From Fusobacterium ulcerans ATCC 49185 (GTDB lineage Bacteria > Fusobacteriota > Fusobacteriia > Fusobacteriales > Fusobacteriaceae), in the NCBI RefSeq assembly GCF_900683735.1, contig NZ_LR215979.1, positions 2,232,001 to 2,296,000 on the forward strand: a stretch of DNA of 64,000 bases, given 5' to 3'. Of this stretch, positions 61,849-64,000 are shown piece by piece (the first letter of the stretch is position 1; each line of letters opens with the position of its first letter). A program made the position numbers and the translations under genes. The notes under the pieces were generated by a model. It had not been told where the DNA came from, made no database searches, and saw only the letters and a list, made by a program, of their open reading frames with translations.

Positions 61849-64000
61849 ATGTATTTAAAAGCTGTTGAGATATTTGGATTCAAGTCTTTTGGAGAGAGAG
61901 TATATATAGAATTCAACAGAGGGATTACATCTATTGTAGGTCCTAATGGAAGTGGAAAATCAAATATTCTGGATGCAGTCCTATGGGTACTTGGAGAGCA
62001 GTCCTATAAAAATATCAGAGCAAAGGAAAGTTCTGATGTCATTTTTTCTGGTGGAAAAGATAAAAAACCAATGAATTCAGCAGAAGTTTCATTGTATATA
62101 GACAATACTGATTCTTTTCTCCCATTAGAAAATGAAGAGATAAAAGTAACTAGAAAACTTTATGCCACTGGTGATAATGAATACTATATAAATGATGTAA
62201 AAACAAGATTAAAAGATATAGGAAACCTGTTTCTTGATACTGGAGTAGGTAAAAGTGCTTATTCTGTTATTGGACAGGGAAAAGTAGAACGTATTATTGG
62301 TTCATCTTCAAAAGAGATAAAAGGAATTATTGAAGAAGCCGCTGGAATAAAAAAGTTTCAAATAAAAAAAAATGAAGCTGTAAAAAATCTCAGTAATGTA
62401 GAACTTGAATTAGAAAAAATAGATTTAGTTTTAAGAGAAGTAAAAGAAAACAGAGATAGAGTGGAAAAACAAGCTGGAAAGGCTCAAGAATATCTTAATC
62501 TCAAAGATGAAAGAGATAAACTGGCAAAGGGAATATACCTCAGTGAATTTAATGAGAAACAGACTCAATTAGATGATGGGGATGCTGTAAAGGAAAAGCT
62601 TACATCTGAAGCTGCTGAACTGGAAATGGAATTTAATTCAATTGAAAACAGGCTTGATGAAATCGATAAAGAAAAGCTTGTACTGAAAAAAGAGATTGAA
62701 GAATTAAGTGGAAAAAATCAGGAACTAAAAAGAGAGATTGAGCTTAAAGAAAGAGAAAAAGTAAGAATAAGCGAGAGAGTAGAAGGGTACAAAAGAGAAG
62801 TCAGTGACAGACATGAAAGAATGACAAACAGCGACCTCAAAATATCTGAAAAATCAAAATCTCTTGATATGTTGGTTGAAGAAAGAGAAACGCTCAAGGA
62901 AAAAATAGAAAAACTTTCAGAAGAAAATTTAAAATTTGAATCTCAGTTAAAAGAACTGGAAAATACAAAAAAAGAATTTGATCTGGGAATGGAACTTAAA
63001 AAGAAAAAAGTTATGGAGCTGGAACTAGAAAAACTAAAGCTTCTAAATGAAATAGAAAGTTCAAGTAGAAGAGTAAAAGGAAGCAACACTAAAATTACAA
63101 ATCTTAGAGAAGAACTTTCATCTTATGATATCAAATTAAATTCTGCTGTAACAGAACTAAGAAAAGCTGAAATTTCAAAAGCTGAAAAAGAGAAAAAACT
63201 TATTGAAATTGAAGAAAGAGGAACATTTCTAGAAGAAGAAATAAGCAAACTCAGCCAGAGAAGTAACAAGCTTTCTGAAATAGTGAGAACTGCTGAATAT
63301 GATGAAAAAAGACATTCTGCTAAACTCCAAGCTCTTGTGAGAATGGAAGAAAACAATGAAGGATTCTTCAAAGGGGTAAAAGAAGTACTTAACAGTAAAA
63401 TTATTGGGATAGAAGGTGTATTTATCTCCCTTGTAACTATTCCAGAAAAATTAGAAAAGGCGATTGAAGCTGGAATTCCAGGAAATATACAGGATATTGT
63501 TGTAGATACTGGAGATACAGCTAAAAAAGCAATCAATTTTCTTAAAGAAAGAAAAGCTGGAAGAGCTTCATTCCTTGCTCTTGATACCATCAAAGTCCCT
63601 GTAAAAAGAGAGATAAAAATAAATATTCCTGGAGTAATAGGAAGAGCTGCTGAACTGGTCACAGCTGATGAAAGATACAAAAGTGTAGTTGAATTTGTTC
63701 TTGGAAATCTCCTTATAGTTGAAAATCTGGATACAGCATTAAAAATAGTTAAAAACAATATGTTTATGGGAAATGTAGTAACTCTTTCTGGAGAGCTTAT
63801 GAGTTCAAGAGGAAGAATAACTGGAGGGGATTCTGGCAATTCTACAGCTAGTCAGATATTTGAAAGAAAGAAAGAGATAAGAATCCTTAAAGAAACTGTT
63901 GAAAAACTTACCAGCACCATAAAAAATGCTTCTACTGAACAAAATGAAATAAGTAAAAATCTTGAAAATTTTGAAAATGAAATAGATAAGATAGATTCTT
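61849..64000 (+). CDS. smc: Chromosome segregation protein SMC (N-terminal part, runs off the window)
   Basis: The first 717 codons of an SMC ATPase, which with ScpA/ScpB organises the chromosome. The head begins MYLKAVEIFGFKSFGER and has Walker A GPNGSGKSN (31-39) and the AKESSDVIFSGG segment. Residues about 145-500 form the first coiled-coil arm (Glu/Lys-rich). The hinge spans about 505-660 (GIEGVFISLVTIPEKLEKAI, NIQDIVVDTGDTAKKAINFL, LGNLLIVENLDTALKI, SSRGRITGG). The frame remains open to the end; the second arm and the head half with signature and Walker B are missing from the window. AGGAG lies 5 bases before the ATG. Confidence 0.95.
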   Translation, partial: MYLKAVEIFGFKSFGERVYIEFNRGITSIVGPNGSGKSNILDAVLWVLGEQSYKNIRAKESSDVIFSGGKDKKPMNSAEVSLYIDNTDSFLPLENEEIKVTRKLYATGDNEYYINDVKTRLKDIGNLFLDTGVGKSAYSVIGQGKVERIIGSSSKEIKGIIEEAAGIKKFQIKKNEAVKNLSNVELELEKIDLVLREVKENRDRVEKQAGKAQEYLNLKDERDKLAKGIYLSEFNEKQTQLDDGDAVKEKLTSEAAELEMEFNSIENRLDEIDKEKLVLKKEIEELSGKNQELKREIELKEREKVRISERVEGYKREVSDRHERMTNSDLKISEKSKSLDMLVEERETLKEKIEKLSEENLKFESQLKELENTKKEFDLGMELKKKKVMELELEKLKLLNEIESSSRRVKGSNTKITNLREELSSYDIKLNSAVTELRKAEISKAEKEKKLIEIEERGTFLEEEISKLSQRSNKLSEIVRTAEYDEKRHSAKLQALVRMEENNEGFFKGVKEVLNSKIIGIEGVFISLVTIPEKLEKAIEAGIPGNIQDIVVDTGDTAKKAINFLKERKAGRASFLALDTIKVPVKREIKINIPGVIGRAAELVTADERYKSVVEFVLGNLLIVENLDTALKIVKNNMFMGNVVTLSGELMSSRGRITGGDSGNSTASQIFERKKEIRILKETVEKLTSTIKNASTEQNEISKNLENFENEIDKIDS

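Noticed and set aside
63123-63839. Long minus-strand ORF (238 codons)
   Set aside because: It lies wholly antisense to smc, is Ser/Leu/Phe-rich as expected from the complement of Glu/Lys-rich coiled-coil coding, and lacks a ribosome-binding site.

Overview
The window (about 30% G+C by eye) looks like chromosome of a Fusobacterium-type bacterium. This is an inference from gene content. There is a Gram-negative lipid A pathway (lpxA, lpxB, lpxC, lpxI, fabZ, an MsbA-like exporter) and a secreted beta-barrel-like protein, next to genes of Firmicute flavour (long RecJ, YlmH-like S4 protein, LytS/YesN-type two-component system, short SRP RNA). No phage, CRISPR array, tRNA or rRNA was seen.

Layout. 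1-900: the end of an unrecognised gene, a DJ-1-type protein and a possible small RNA. 907-3324 (minus): iron alcohol dehydrogenase and lrgAB. 3371-9669 (minus): one operon, mutL-rlmH-DUF1292-unknown-TPR lipoprotein-lysS. 9771-14277 (plus): a TPR/lytic-transglycosylase-like protein whose catalytic Glu appears to be lost, then recJ. 14293-18125 (minus): an outer-membrane protein, a 264-bp element with 51-bp inverted repeats, an orphan Phd-like antitoxin and a sulfonate/taurine-type ABC importer. 18190-19739 (plus): a MATE exporter behind a terminator-containing leader. 19742-27697 (minus): binding protein, ATPase and permease of an Fe3+/hexose-phosphate/phosphonate-type importer, its sensor kinase and response regulator, then hslU without hslV. 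27808-37261 (minus): pcrA-lpxC-fabZ-lpxA-lpxI-lpxB-msbA-rph-rdgB. 37332-37535 (minus): SRP RNA with promoter and terminator. 37548-40043 (minus): an AsmA-like protein and a YlmH-like protein. 40187-42478 (plus): pssA and rpoN.

42525-47998 (minus) is a sigma-54 module. A sigma-54 activator gene is followed by three copies of a TTCTAA-N4-TTAGAA palindrome, a near-perfect -24/-12 promoter, a CitMHS-type transporter and a two-gene split version of an AtuA/DUF1446 enzyme. rpoN itself lies just beyond. The module reads as uptake and catabolism of an unknown acid.

50362-56228 (minus) is a second catabolic module. It holds a two-gene DUF5058-type membrane system, an N-acyl-D-amino-acid deacylase with all its metal ligands, an NhaC/GntP-like transporter, and a three-part regulator (N-terminal sensor-like region, degenerate GGDEF/cyclase-like region, winged helix) with tandem 9-bp repeats in front of the operon. 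I infer that it imports and hydrolyses N-acyl-D-amino acids or related D-peptide fragments. This is the best candidate for a poorly described system.

56350-59429 holds a decayed gene and two direct tandem copies of an IS91-family element. Both copies carry the same TGA in place of a conserved Trp codon, and the array abuts the terminator of an S9 peptidase gene. The window ends inside smc. Several start codons were moved from the longest ORF to the nearest ribosome-binding site (lrgA, mutL, the MATE gene, pssA, the small AtuA subunit, the Na/Pi transporter). rpoN, the YlmH-like gene and the acid phosphatase appear to use TTG.
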